Assembly: GCF_021401085.1 (NCBI RefSeq)
Contig: NZ_JACBFP010000001.1
Location: forward strand, 1-64,000
Direction: 5' to 3'
Length of the DNA: 64,000 nt
Origin: Chryseobacterium sp. R2A-55
GTDB lineage: Bacteria; Bacteroidota; Bacteroidia; Flavobacteriales; Weeksellaceae
Part shown: one piece after another, positions 44,161-52,374 of the stretch
Layout: every line of letters begins with the position of its first letter
Position numbering within the stretch: the stretch's first letter is position 1
The notes under the pieces: model-generated
Told to the model about the DNA's origin: nothing
Database searches by the model: none
Seen by the model: the letters and a program-made list of their open reading frames with translations, nothing else
Program-made: the position numbers and the translations under genes

Positions 44161-44197
44161 ATTTTCAGTAAAAATACATCAAAGATTAATAACAGGC

Positions 44198-44232
44198 AAA
44201 ACGGTTGTAAATAAAGACTTTACAGCCGTTTT
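44198..44232 (+). terminator. Terminator of higBA
   Basis: AAAACGG and TGTAAA pair with TTTACA and CCGTTTT around one mismatch and a seven-base loop, giving a 13-bp stem. The plus-strand side is T-rich afterwards. Confidence 0.8.
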
Positions 44233-44418
44233 ATGATTTTTTGGTGATGAGATAAAAAGCAGTAAAAAGCGATGTTTGGCAAAAGTAAGGTTACTAAAAC
44301 GTTACTTTCAAACATTACAAACAATCGTTTTAAGATGCTGTATTTCAGCTTTCTGCATAGTTTTTCATATTGTTCCGTAGCTCACATAGGTTTAATTTTA
44401 TCATTAAGAATTGTGATT

Positions 44419-45669
44419 ATGGAAACGACAAAAAAATCAACGTTTAAGGTTCTTTTCTACCTTAAAAAAAATGCCCCGAAGAAGAACGGGAAAGTTACGG
44501 TTATGTGCAGGATTACCGTAAACGGCAAACAGTCTGCATTCAGTACCAAGCTGGATATTTCTGCATCAAATTGGGATTTGAAGTACGGAAGGGTTTTAGG
44601 TAAAAGCCGAGAAGCCCAAGACACAAACAGCAAACTTGACAAAATTCGTTCGGGTATTGAGGAATGCTATTCCAAAATCCTGAAGAACGAGGGGGCTGTA
44701 AACAGTGCTAAACTTAAAAATGCCTTTCTTGGGATGGAGAGCGGAGAACTGACCTTTTTCAAATTCTATGAACAGTTCCTGTCCGACTATGAAAAAAAGG
44801 TAAACAGCGGACTTCGGGTAAATGGCACATGCAGTAAATACAAAATACTTTTAAAACACCTGCGAAATTTTGCACTTACAAAATACGGTTATTCCGATGT
44901 GTCCTTTAACGACCTTACTCCAGATTTTGTGCAGGACTTTGATTACTACTTGCGTGATGACCAAAGTTTGACACACAATACCATTTGGCTGTATATGATT
45001 GGATTTACCACGCTTTGCCGATTGGCAATGAGCAGAAAGCATCTTGCCTTTAATCCGTTCTGCGAGTACAAGAATACTAAAAAGGACAAAGACCGTGGTT
45101 ATCTGTTACGGAACGAATTGGAACAGCTTGTAACATTCAACTGCGATAAAAAGAAAGACGAATTAGTTAAAGACTTGTTTGTTTTCAGTTGCTTTACAGG
45201 TCTTTCCTATTCAGATATGAAAGGACTTAGAAACAGTAATATTCAAGACTTTTTTGATGGTAACCAATGGATAATCGTACGCAGAAAGAAAACGGCTACA
45301 TCGTCAAACGTGATGCTTTTGGATATTCCAAAAATGATTATTGAAAAATATAAAGGATTGACAAAAGATGGAACAATATTTCCTGTACCCTCCAATTCTG
45401 TTTGTAATAATGGTTTAAAGCGAATATCTAATCAAATTGACTGCTTAAGGGAAAAGAAAATAACCTTTCATTTGGCACGTCATACCTTTGCCACGCTATT
45501 TTTAAGCGAGGGTGTTCCTTTAGAGAGTTTAAGTAAAATGTTAGGACATAAAAACATTGCCACCACACAGATTTATGCTAAGATCCTCAACGAGAAAGTT
45601 GGAAAGGACATGCAAAAGGTGTCGCATAAATTTAAAGGAATGGAGAGTTCCTTTGTTTCACAACTCTGA
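44419..45669 (+). CDS. int: Tyrosine recombinase/integrase, IntDOT-like
   Basis: A 416-residue site-specific recombinase. The start at 44419 (METTKKSTFKVLFYLKKNAPKKNGKVTVMCRITVNG) opens the usual arm-binding domain; a longer frame from 44272 adds unrelated residues. A SAM-like core-binding domain lies at about 110-215 and the catalytic domain at 220-410. The His-x-x-Arg box is HLARHTFAT and the second His is in GHKNIATTQIYAKI, with the nucleophile Tyr. In the first catalytic box (CFTGLSYSDMKGL) Ser stands where most recombinases have Arg, as described for IntDOT of CTnDOT. Confidence 0.93.
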   Translation: METTKKSTFKVLFYLKKNAPKKNGKVTVMCRITVNGKQSAFSTKLDISASNWDLKYGRVLGKSREAQDTNSKLDKIRSGIEECYSKILKNEGAVNSAKLKNAFLGMESGELTFFKFYEQFLSDYEKKVNSGLRVNGTCSKYKILLKHLRNFALTKYGYSDVSFNDLTPDFVQDFDYYLRDDQSLTHNTIWLYMIGFTTLCRLAMSRKHLAFNPFCEYKNTKKDKDRGYLLRNELEQLVTFNCDKKKDELVKDLFVFSCFTGLSYSDMKGLRNSNIQDFFDGNQWIIVRRKKTATSSNVMLLDIPKMIIEKYKGLTKDGTIFPVPSNSVCNNGLKRISNQIDCLREKKITFHLARHTFATLFLSEGVPLESLSKMLGHKNIATTQIYAKILNEKVGKDMQKVSHKFKGMESSFVSQL

Positions 45670-45687
45670 AAAATATAAAATAGTCAA

Positions 45688-45720
45688 GAAAAGTCCAATG
45701 TTTTTAACATTGGACTTTTC
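45688..45720. terminator. Bidirectional terminator between integrase and cargo operon
   Basis: A perfect 15-bp stem GAAAAGTCCAATGTT (45688-45702) / AACATTGGACTTTTC (45706-45720) with loop TTT. It serves the integrase from the left and the leftward cargo operon from the right. Confidence 0.9.
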
Positions 45721-45774
45721 TTATTTATATAGATTATCAAAATCAAAAAAACATTCTGGTATTACTTTATCTAT

Positions 45775-46359
45775 TTACTTATTTTTATCAACCCGCCACT
45801 CATCTTCTATTGTATAGGCAATAAGCCAGCTGTAATCTTTCGGGAAAATAACCGCATCGTCATGCCATGAATTGAATAGATCATCATTTGCTCTTTTAAC
45901 CAAATCTTTAAAATCTATTTCTAATAAAAAAGCATATTTTAGCCAGTAGACAAATACTTTTTCTTCCTTAAATTGCTGCGTTTCCTGAATTTCCTGCAAG
46001 GCTTCATCGGGCAAGTTACCATAACCAACCACAGATGCATCCAAAACATAACGAAACGGATTGATGCTTGGGTATTTTTCTAAAACCGTTTCTACTGTTG
46101 TATCTTCTGTAGTTATTTCAACCTTAGCTAATTTGTATTTTTCCAAAGCTTCGGTTTGGGTATGTCTCCGCAAAAGTTCGTGAAACTCTGGCGGAATACA
46201 ACGAAACGAAATAATGGAATGTTCAATTTCCAGATTTTGCAGTTCATCTAAAATTTCTAAAAAAGGCACAATGCGGTTTTCCACAAATTCATTGAATCGA
46301 ATGCGGTTTTGCAGTTGCGCTCTTTTAGCTAACAATTGATTTTTGCGGTCAGGATTCAT
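45775..46359 (-). CDS. Unrecognised cytosolic protein at the end of the cargo operon
   Basis: A 194-residue soluble, acidic protein of a family I do not recognise. It has no signal peptide, in contrast to its upstream neighbours, and is helical at the N-terminus (PDRKNQLLAKRAQLQNRIRFNEFVENRIVPFLEILDEL). It ends with WLIAYTIEDEWRVDKNK. I use ATG 46359, 19 bases after the previous gene; an ATG at 46407 would overlap that gene by 29 bases. A role as immunity or accessory protein is conceivable from context only. Confidence 0.65.
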   Translation of the reverse strand: MNPDRKNQLLAKRAQLQNRIRFNEFVENRIVPFLEILDELQNLEIEHSIISFRCIPPEFHELLRRHTQTEALEKYKLAKVEITTEDTTVETVLEKYPSINPFRYVLDASVVGYGNLPDEALQEIQETQQFKEEKVFVYWLKYAFLLEIDFKDLVKRANDDLFNSWHDDAVIFPKDYSWLIAYTIEDEWRVDKNK

Positions 46360-46378
46360 GCTTTTTGCATTAAAGTTT

Positions 46379-47281
46379 TTATTCGAAATAAACGATTTTT
46401 CGTTCAATAATTTCTTTTAGATTCTTATTATCGTATTTTTCACGTTTTACCCAATTTTTAAATGTGTCATATTCGTATTTATACGTTGTGGTAAAGGGAG
46501 TTGTAAGGTGATGTGATTGAGAGATGTACTCGGTCAAATTATTCATTGCATCATATTTGTAAGTTCGGTAATACGTCTTTTTTGGGGCTTCTCCGTCTTT
46601 GTAAGTAAAAGTTGTTTCCTCACTTATTTTTCCATTGTCTGCATATTGACTCTTAACAGTGTTTGTAATTTGCTTACTATTATATTCATTTTTAGCCGTT
46701 ATATTTCCCTTACTATCGTATTCGAAAGTATAACGATAACGTCCATGCCAGGAAGCTTCGTTTTCTTCTATTATTTGATTTTTGGAATTATACGTATATG
46801 TTTTCTCGGATGTTCCGTAACCAGTATTCTCAGACTCTATTTTCACTAAGTTGTTGCTCTTATCATAGGTGTAAATTGTTCCTTCTGTAGGTTTTCCAAA
46901 TATGTCGTATTTAACTTCTGTTATTAGATTGTTTTTTTTGTCGTAAGCATACCCTTTTACTACCCTAGGTTCTCCACGTGAACTAAGGTCTTTTTCGAGT
47001 ACTAGTTTCACTTTAGCATCATATTCATACGCTATATGGTTTTCGTCTCTTTTTTCATAATTCAAATCGTTCGATTCTGTTTTATAACCTTGTATGTTAA
47101 AAACCAATGTTTTATCCTGTATAATCGCCCATTCACTTGGTGGGACATCTTTCATAGATTTTTTACGCTTTTCAGTAAGTTCTTTAACTTTTCCTTTCAG
47201 CTCTTCTTTCTGCCAATCGGTTTGCGCATTTGCTATTCCTACTGTAAGGAATAAAGCTAAAAATGTGATGATTTTTTTCAT
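46379..47281 (-). CDS. Exported YD-repeat-like protein
   Basis: A 300-residue exported protein. Residues 1-19 are a signal peptide ending ANAQ. From about 85 the sequence repeats a YD-like beta-hairpin pattern (GYAYDKKNNLITEVKYD, IYTYDKSNNLVKIESEN, TYTYNSKNQIIEENEAS, TFEYDSKGNITAKNEYN, TYKYDAMNNLTEYIS, KYEYDTFKNWVKREKYD), related to RHS/YD repeats but short. There is no lipobox and no toxin domain. It lies 11 bases after the tandem array and is probably co-transcribed with it. Confidence 0.75.
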   Translation of the reverse strand: MKKIITFLALFLTVGIANAQTDWQKEELKGKVKELTEKRKKSMKDVPPSEWAIIQDKTLVFNIQGYKTESNDLNYEKRDENHIAYEYDAKVKLVLEKDLSSRGEPRVVKGYAYDKKNNLITEVKYDIFGKPTEGTIYTYDKSNNLVKIESENTGYGTSEKTYTYNSKNQIIEENEASWHGRYRYTFEYDSKGNITAKNEYNSKQITNTVKSQYADNGKISEETTFTYKDGEAPKKTYYRTYKYDAMNNLTEYISQSHHLTTPFTTTYKYEYDTFKNWVKREKYDNKNLKEIIERKIVYFE

Positions 47282-47292
47282 TTTTTTAGATT

Positions 47293-47859
47293 TTAATTAT
47301 TCTTTTGTGATACCAAAATATCTGCTGCGTGCTTGGCACCATACTGTTTCAACACTAAATAATAAGCTTCATAAAAATCAATATTCGGAGGGTTTGTAGC
47401 GATTTTATCTTGAATAAAATCAAGAACTGTTTTACCATCAACAGGATCAATACGATTGAGATTAACTCCCCATTTTATGACGGTATTATAGAAATCTTTA
47501 TTTAGAGAAACAGTTGCTGCTTTTAAAATACTTCCTCCTATAAGTGAAAACGCAATGGTGTCACAGGTCAAACAATCTTCGTATTCGTTCCAAACTTTTC
47601 TAATTTTGCGGTACATTTCTTCTTCCGAATCTTCAGGTGTAACACCTGCGGCTTTTTTAAAGCGCGTTACATAACTCAATTCTCCATCTACTAAATGGGG
47701 AGTAATCACATGTTGACAAATACCGCGTAAGGCTCTAGCGTTTCCACCATTCTTTATTCTTTCAGAACATTCTTTTTGTTGTTTTTCCAATGCTGTTTGT
47801 GAAAAAGAACTTGTAAAGCTAAAAAGTACAAACAGTATAGTTGTTATTGCTTTTATCAT
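47293..47859 (-). CDS. Tandem-array exported ankyrin-like protein, copy 4
   Basis: A 188-residue exported protein of unknown function and the last of four paralogues. The signal peptide (MIKAITTILFVLFSFTSSFSQ) is identical to that of copy 3. The mature protein has conserved Cys in KECSERI, RGICQHV and DCLTCD (a CxxC pair), the block FKKAAGVTPEDSEEEMYRKI, and a C-terminal ankyrin-like half (FYNTVIKWGVNLNRIDPVDGKTVLDFIQDKI, LVLKQYGAKHAADIL). Its C-terminus is the most divergent of the four. It is five bases behind copy 3. Confidence 0.75.
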   Translation of the reverse strand: MIKAITTILFVLFSFTSSFSQTALEKQQKECSERIKNGGNARALRGICQHVITPHLVDGELSYVTRFKKAAGVTPEDSEEEMYRKIRKVWNEYEDCLTCDTIAFSLIGGSILKAATVSLNKDFYNTVIKWGVNLNRIDPVDGKTVLDFIQDKIATNPPNIDFYEAYYLVLKQYGAKHAADILVSQKNN

Positions 47860-47864
47860 AATTT

Positions 47865-48431
47865 TTATTTTAGTTGTTTCTCAGCCAAAATCTCCGCTGC
47901 GTGCTTGGCGCCGTGTTCTTTTAAAACATTATAATACGCTCGATAAAACTCAATATTTGGTGGATTTTTAGCCATTTCATCTCTAAAATAATCTAAAACT
48001 GTTCTTCCATCAACAGGATCAATTCTATTAAGATTTACTCCCCATTTGATAACCGTATTATAAAAATCTTTGTTACGCCTTACAGTTGCTGCTTTTAAAA
48101 TATTTCCTCCTATTAATGAAAAAGCGATGGTATCACAAATCAAACAATCTTCATATTCGTTCCATACTTCGCGGATTTTGCGATACATTTCTTCTTCCGA
48201 ATCTTCTGGTGTAACACCTGCGGCTTTTTTAAAGCGGGTTACATAACTCAATTCTCCATCTACCAAATCAGGAGTAATCACATGTTCACAAATACCGCGT
48301 AAGGCTCTAGCGTTTCCACCATTCTTTATTCTCTCGGAACATTCTTTTTGTTGTTTTTCCAATGCTGTTTGTGAAAAAGAACTTGTAAAGCTAAAAAGTA
48401 CAAACAGTATAGTTGTTATTGCTTTTATCAT
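47865..48431 (-). CDS. Tandem-array exported ankyrin-like protein, copy 3
   Basis: A 188-residue exported protein. Its first 60 residues equal copy 4 except a Q/E and an H/D change, while its last 50 residues (GRTVLDYFRDEMAKNPPNIEF, YYNVLKEHGAKHAAEIL) equal copy 2. It therefore looks like a recombinant of its neighbours. The four-cysteine pattern and ankyrin-like half are kept. Periplasmic location is predicted; function unknown. Confidence 0.75.
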   Translation of the reverse strand: MIKAITTILFVLFSFTSSFSQTALEKQQKECSERIKNGGNARALRGICEHVITPDLVDGELSYVTRFKKAAGVTPEDSEEEMYRKIREVWNEYEDCLICDTIAFSLIGGNILKAATVRRNKDFYNTVIKWGVNLNRIDPVDGRTVLDYFRDEMAKNPPNIEFYRAYYNVLKEHGAKHAAEILAEKQLK

Positions 48432-48436
48432 AATTT

Positions 48437-48991
48437 TTATTTTAGTTGTTTCTCAGCCAAAATCTCTGCTGCGTGTTTGGCACCGTGTTCCTTTAAAACA
48501 TTATAATACGCTCGATAAAACTCAATATTTGGTGGGTTTTTAGCCATTTCATCTCTAAAATAATCTAAAACTGTTCTTCCATCAACAGTATCTATTCTGT
48601 TAAGGTTTACTCCCCATTTAAGTATAGTGTTATAGAAAATCTTATTTGCACTAATCGATGCGGCTTTTAGAATACTCCCTCCTCTAATTTCAAAAGCCAT
48701 AGTATCGCAAATCAAGCAATCTTCGTATTTATTCCATACTTCGCGGATTTTGCGATACATTTCCTCTTCCGAATCTTCTGGTGTAACACCTGCAGCTTTT
48801 TTAAAGTGGGTTACATAACTCAACTCATTATCAAATAATTCTGGTTTTATGACATGATTACAAATACCCCGTAGAGCCCTCGGTTTATCAGGCGGACAAT
48901 CATTCTTTTGTTGTTTTTCCAATGTGGTTTGTGAAAAAGAATTTGTAAAACTAAAAAACACTAATAATAGGGTTGTTATTGTTTTGATCAT
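48437..48991 (-). CDS. Tandem-array exported ankyrin-like protein, copy 2
   Basis: A 184-residue exported protein with signal peptide MIKTITTLLLVFFSFTNSFSQ. The Cys pattern is NDCPP, RGICNHV and DCLICD. The middle (MAFEIRGGSILKAASISANKIFYNTILKW) differs from the others, while the C-terminal 50 residues match copy 3. Located 5 bases before copy 3 and 11 after copy 1. Confidence 0.75.
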   Translation of the reverse strand: MIKTITTLLLVFFSFTNSFSQTTLEKQQKNDCPPDKPRALRGICNHVIKPELFDNELSYVTHFKKAAGVTPEDSEEEMYRKIREVWNKYEDCLICDTMAFEIRGGSILKAASISANKIFYNTILKWGVNLNRIDTVDGRTVLDYFRDEMAKNPPNIEFYRAYYNVLKEHGAKHAAEILAEKQLK

Positions 48992-49002
48992 GATTTTTAT
49001 CT

Positions 49003-49548
49003 TTAGTTATTTTTCTCTGCTAAAATATCTGCTGCATGTTTGGCGCCGTGTTCTTTTAAAACATTATAATACGCTCGATAAAATTCTATATTAGGTGGAT
49101 TGATTGCGATTTTATCCTGAATAAAATCGAGAACTGTTTTACCATCAACAGTATCTATTCTGTTAAGATTCACTCCCCATTTTATTACGGTATTATAAAA
49201 GTTTTTATTAAGACTAACTGTTGCGGCCTTGAGGATGCTCCCACCCCGAAGAGAAAATGCAATGGTGTCGCAAATCAAACAATCTTCATATTTGTCCCAA
49301 ACTTCACGGATTTTTCGGTACATTTCTTCTTCAGAATCTTCTGGTGTAACACCTGCCGCTTTTTTAAATTTAGTAACATAACTATATTCACCATCATACA
49401 GTTCAGGAGAAATCACATGACTACAGATACCTCGTAATGCTCTTTCTTTTCCATTACCTAAGTGACAATCATTTTTTTGTTGTGCCCAACTTATGGTAAA
49501 AATAAAAAGCACTAATAATAAGGTTGTTATTGTTTTACTCACATTCAT
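49003..49548 (-). CDS. Tandem-array exported ankyrin-like protein, copy 1
   Basis: A 181-residue exported protein and the first of the array. Signal peptide: VSKTITTLLLVLFIFTISWAQ. Mature features are NDCHLGN, RGICSHV, EDCLICDT with CxxC, FKKAAGVTPEDSEEEMYRKIREVW, and the ankyrin-like tail (WGVNLNRIDTVDGKTVLDFIQDKI). It lies 98 bases after the HExxH gene, so the array may share that gene's transcript or have its own start. Confidence 0.75.
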   Translation of the reverse strand: MNVSKTITTLLLVLFIFTISWAQQKNDCHLGNGKERALRGICSHVISPELYDGEYSYVTKFKKAAGVTPEDSEEEMYRKIREVWDKYEDCLICDTIAFSLRGGSILKAATVSLNKNFYNTVIKWGVNLNRIDTVDGKTVLDFIQDKIAINPPNIEFYRAYYNVLKEHGAKHAADILAEKNN

Positions 49549-49646
49549 TTTTATTTGATTTTTGTGTTCGTGAATCTTGATTTTATAGAGGTAAAGTTTA
49601 AAATTGTTTCATATTTAGATTATAATTTTCATTCTCCTAAAAAGTA

Positions 49647-50123
49647 TCACGGATTATTTAGTCCATACGTTCCTTTTAGAATTCTAATCGCTAAATTTCC
49701 AATACAATAAGGTGCTGTATTTTTATTCCCTTTTTCTTTATTTCCTTTATGTCCAAAATTTAAATAGGGATGTGCCTGATCTATAGCGTGTACTCCCTCG
49801 TGGATTATCGTTCCTGCAATATCTATAATCTCTCTGTAATCTTTTAAAACATTCATTTTTATAACATCTTTACTCTCTGTTAACGCATTTGTTTTTCTAT
49901 ATCTGATTTGAGCTTGTAGACCTAACGGTTTCCAATCTATAATCGTGATGAGATGATTAGTTTCCTTTAGCAATTTGGCGATTTCACGAGGGGATACTTT
50001 CGTATGCTCAAATTTTGGTTCTGATTCGATAGCTTCCCAAAACATGGGATTATCCAAAACTTCCTGTGCTCTTTCAAAAGCCTGTTGAAATTTTGGTATG
50101 GTGGTTTTGATTTGTAAATTCAT
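49647..50123 (-). CDS. HExxH zincin-like putative metallopeptidase
   Basis: A 158-residue soluble protein without a signal peptide. Near residue 112 it has TIIHEGVHAIDQAH, an HExxH zinc site, followed by FGHKGN, whose His could be the third ligand. The N-terminal half is helical (AFERAQEVLDNPMFWEAIES). The family is not recognised. It could be a small peptidase or a detached effector domain. It lies 11 bases after the esterase gene, which suggests one transcript and a shared function. Confidence 0.65.
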   Translation of the reverse strand: MNLQIKTTIPKFQQAFERAQEVLDNPMFWEAIESEPKFEHTKVSPREIAKLLKETNHLITIIDWKPLGLQAQIRYRKTNALTESKDVIKMNVLKDYREIIDIAGTIIHEGVHAIDQAHPYLNFGHKGNKEKGNKNTAPYCIGNLAIRILKGTYGLNNP

Positions 50124-50134
50124 TTCGTTTTCTT

Positions 50135-50833
50135 TTAATAATTATCCAAAACTTTTTTCCATAATATAGCTCCTTCTTTAATGTATCGCTCTCCATCGTG
50201 AGCATTTCCGAAACGGAAACCAAATTTCAAAGGAATATCTTCACAATTATTTTTGGAACTACCTATTTTTCTTGATGCGAAAACACCATCTCTTTGATTA
50301 TTCAGATTGTACCAATGTTTAATATTCAAAGCCTGTATCGGCTTAAAGTCAGGTAAGTTTTTATGCCCGAGCTGGCTTCCGGCAGTAATAAGGGTTATAT
50401 TTTTAAATAAGTCGTTCTGAAATTCTTCACGAAAGAAATCGTAACACATAAGGGAACCTAAACTGTGGGCAAAAATGATATTGCAATGTGTTTTTTCTAT
50501 ATCTTTTTTTAAGAGTCTTCTTAGTTCTTCTCGAACTCCCTCATATCTAAAAAATTCTACTATCATATCGATAAAATCATCTTTTAAATCAGGGAACAAT
50601 CCTTTTTCTGGTCTTTCTCTTCCAAAAATAGCATTACGAAGAAAAAACAGATAGTCCTTCAAAGTAGCTTTTTGTGAGTCGAAGAAACTATCAAATTCAG
50701 AAAAAGTAACCTCTATTTCCTTTGAAGTATGTTCTTTAATTGCTTTTTCCCAACTGGTTTGCCATTGTTGCTGTTCATTGGGGTTGTCTTTTCCACCGAT
50801 ACCATGTATGCAAAGAATTTTAATACTACCCAT
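50135..50833 (-). CDS. Alpha/beta-hydrolase (serine esterase/lipase-like)
   Basis: A 232-residue predicted hydrolase. The oxyanion region is ILCIHGIGGKDNP (about 6-18), the nucleophile elbow is IIFAHSLGSLMCYDFF near 120 (AHSLG, Ser nucleophile), and the late His could be in FGNAHDGERYI near 213. There is no signal peptide. The order and length fit lipase-type effectors or intracellular esterases; the substrate is unknown. It is adjacent to the HExxH gene and upstream of the tandem array. Confidence 0.75.
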   Translation of the reverse strand: MGSIKILCIHGIGGKDNPNEQQQWQTSWEKAIKEHTSKEIEVTFSEFDSFFDSQKATLKDYLFFLRNAIFGRERPEKGLFPDLKDDFIDMIVEFFRYEGVREELRRLLKKDIEKTHCNIIFAHSLGSLMCYDFFREEFQNDLFKNITLITAGSQLGHKNLPDFKPIQALNIKHWYNLNNQRDGVFASRKIGSSKNNCEDIPLKFGFRFGNAHDGERYIKEGAILWKKVLDNY

Positions 50834-50985
50834 AATTTATGAATTTTAATTGTTTTTGGTCAGAATTCCGGTTACGTTTTTGGCGCCATTTAAAATACTT
50901 TTTCAGGCAATTTTCTAATTTACAAATGAACCTATGTTTTACTTTAAGAATCTCTGACAGGTTAATTATTTCATCCTGACAATTT

Positions 50986-52269
50986 TTATTGTATTTCCGT
51001 TTTATATTTTTCAGCTAATTCTTCATCCTTTAAAACTTCGTCTGTTTCTTTTTCTCCGTTTAGTATATAATTAATCAATGCACGGGTTTTATATGCATAT
51101 GCAAATTTGTTATCCTGAGAAAGAATGTACTTTAGATCTGTAAGCATTTCATCAGCAAGTTTTTGATCTATTGTTTTATCATTTTCATATTTATTTTGAA
51201 ACATATGTTTTTTTACTTCCACTCTAAGAACGTAAGCATTTAACATGCTTTTATCTAATGCAATGGTCTGCGTAAAATCGGCTTCTGCTTTAATCAACAA
51301 TTCAGGATTGTTTTGTTGATGAAAAAGCTGATGGTAAGATTCTCCTCGAAAAAAATAGATTCTAGTATAGTCGATAAGTGCTCTGGATTTAAAACTTATT
51401 GCGCGATCAAATGCATCGATCGCCTGCTGATATTCTTTAGCTTCGTAATGGTATAGTCCATTTACTGAATGATAAAAATAATCATTAGGTGCTAATTTGC
51501 CCCATCTATCTAAAATAGCTTGCCGGTTGTTTTTTTCAGCTTCGTATAGTGGATTAAAGTAATCATAAAGAAGAGCATCTGGGTTTAATTTAACGATATT
51601 TTGAAGGTAGCTATCCATTTGTTGTTGAGTACAGTCGATACAAGTTTTTGTTAAACCATTATATGCTAAAATTTTTGAGTCATTGTCGGTTTTTAATTCC
51701 AAAACTTTTGCAAAAATCTTATGTGCATCACTATGCATATTATTTCGGAATAAATATTCCCCTAGATATAAATAATTTTCTGCAATAGGTTCTAATATAA
51801 TGGCACGTTGATAATAGCGAATAAGAAGTTTAAGATCCGGAGATTTTTCAATTCTTAACAGTTTATTAGCCTTTTCGGTGAGTTTTTGTGCTATTACAGC
51901 AGCTTCTTTTTTATCAGTTTTAAATATCTTTTCTAAAAACAGATCTCCTTCTCCATTTTTGCCTCTACTTTCTGCAATTTCAGATAATAAATATAAAGCT
52001 TCGAAATCTTTTGATTTTATTTTTAATGCAGCTTGTGCATCGGCTTCTGCCAAATCAAGCGAGTTGTTTGTAAGATGAACTTCTGCTCTCATGGTATACA
52101 ATTCCGAATTTCGTTGATTTTGTTTTATACCTTCGGTTAAAATACGTATCTGAGCAATGCGATCTCCTGATAATCTAGCATCAAAGATGTAATCCGATGC
52201 ATTTTTGCTTTGTGCCTGGATAAAATTAGAGGCAAACAAAAGTAAAAGTGTATAAATGAATTTTATCAT
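50986..52269 (-). CDS. Exported TPR-repeat protein
   Basis: A 427-residue exported protein. The signal peptide ends IQAQ. Several TPR units follow (NSELYTMRAEVHLTNNSLDLAEADAQAALKI, ENYLYLGEYLFRNNMHSDAHKIFAKVLEL, VNGLYHYEAKEYQQAIDAFDRAISF, LIKAEADFTQTIALDKSMLNAYVLR). A CIDC pair lies near 211. Such proteins act as scaffolds; the partner is not known. It lies 152 bases upstream of the esterase gene. Confidence 0.8.
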   Translation of the reverse strand: MIKFIYTLLLLFASNFIQAQSKNASDYIFDARLSGDRIAQIRILTEGIKQNQRNSELYTMRAEVHLTNNSLDLAEADAQAALKIKSKDFEALYLLSEIAESRGKNGEGDLFLEKIFKTDKKEAAVIAQKLTEKANKLLRIEKSPDLKLLIRYYQRAIILEPIAENYLYLGEYLFRNNMHSDAHKIFAKVLELKTDNDSKILAYNGLTKTCIDCTQQQMDSYLQNIVKLNPDALLYDYFNPLYEAEKNNRQAILDRWGKLAPNDYFYHSVNGLYHYEAKEYQQAIDAFDRAISFKSRALIDYTRIYFFRGESYHQLFHQQNNPELLIKAEADFTQTIALDKSMLNAYVLRVEVKKHMFQNKYENDKTIDQKLADEMLTDLKYILSQDNKFAYAYKTRALINYILNGEKETDEVLKDEELAEKYKTEIQ

Positions 52270-52374
52270 GATAATTGATTTAAATATAATTTGTTTGAAT
52301 TCTTTAGGTATTGACTGACTGTTTGTCTAATTTAGTTTTGATAGGATCTAACAAATGAAAAAAGAAAATTCATC

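Larger units (their letters stand above)
47293..49548 (-). repeat. Four-copy tandem gene duplication
   Basis: Four direct copies of an approximately 560-bp unit, each a complete gene, with spacers of 5, 5 and 11 bases. Identity is patchy: copies 3 and 4 share the 5' end, copies 2 and 3 the 3' end, and copy 1 shares a 3' segment with copy 4 (GKTVLDFIQDKIA). This mosaic implies unequal crossing-over or gene conversion rather than simple divergence. Confidence 0.85.

Noticed and set aside
44161-44418. tRNA or att core next to the integrase
   Set aside because: No cloverleaf could be drawn and no matching direct repeat is visible without the right end of the element.
47293-49548. Repeated units considered as a CRISPR-like array
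   Set aside because: The units are complete reading frames of about 560 bases with 5-11 base spacers; there are no short repeats with unique spacers.
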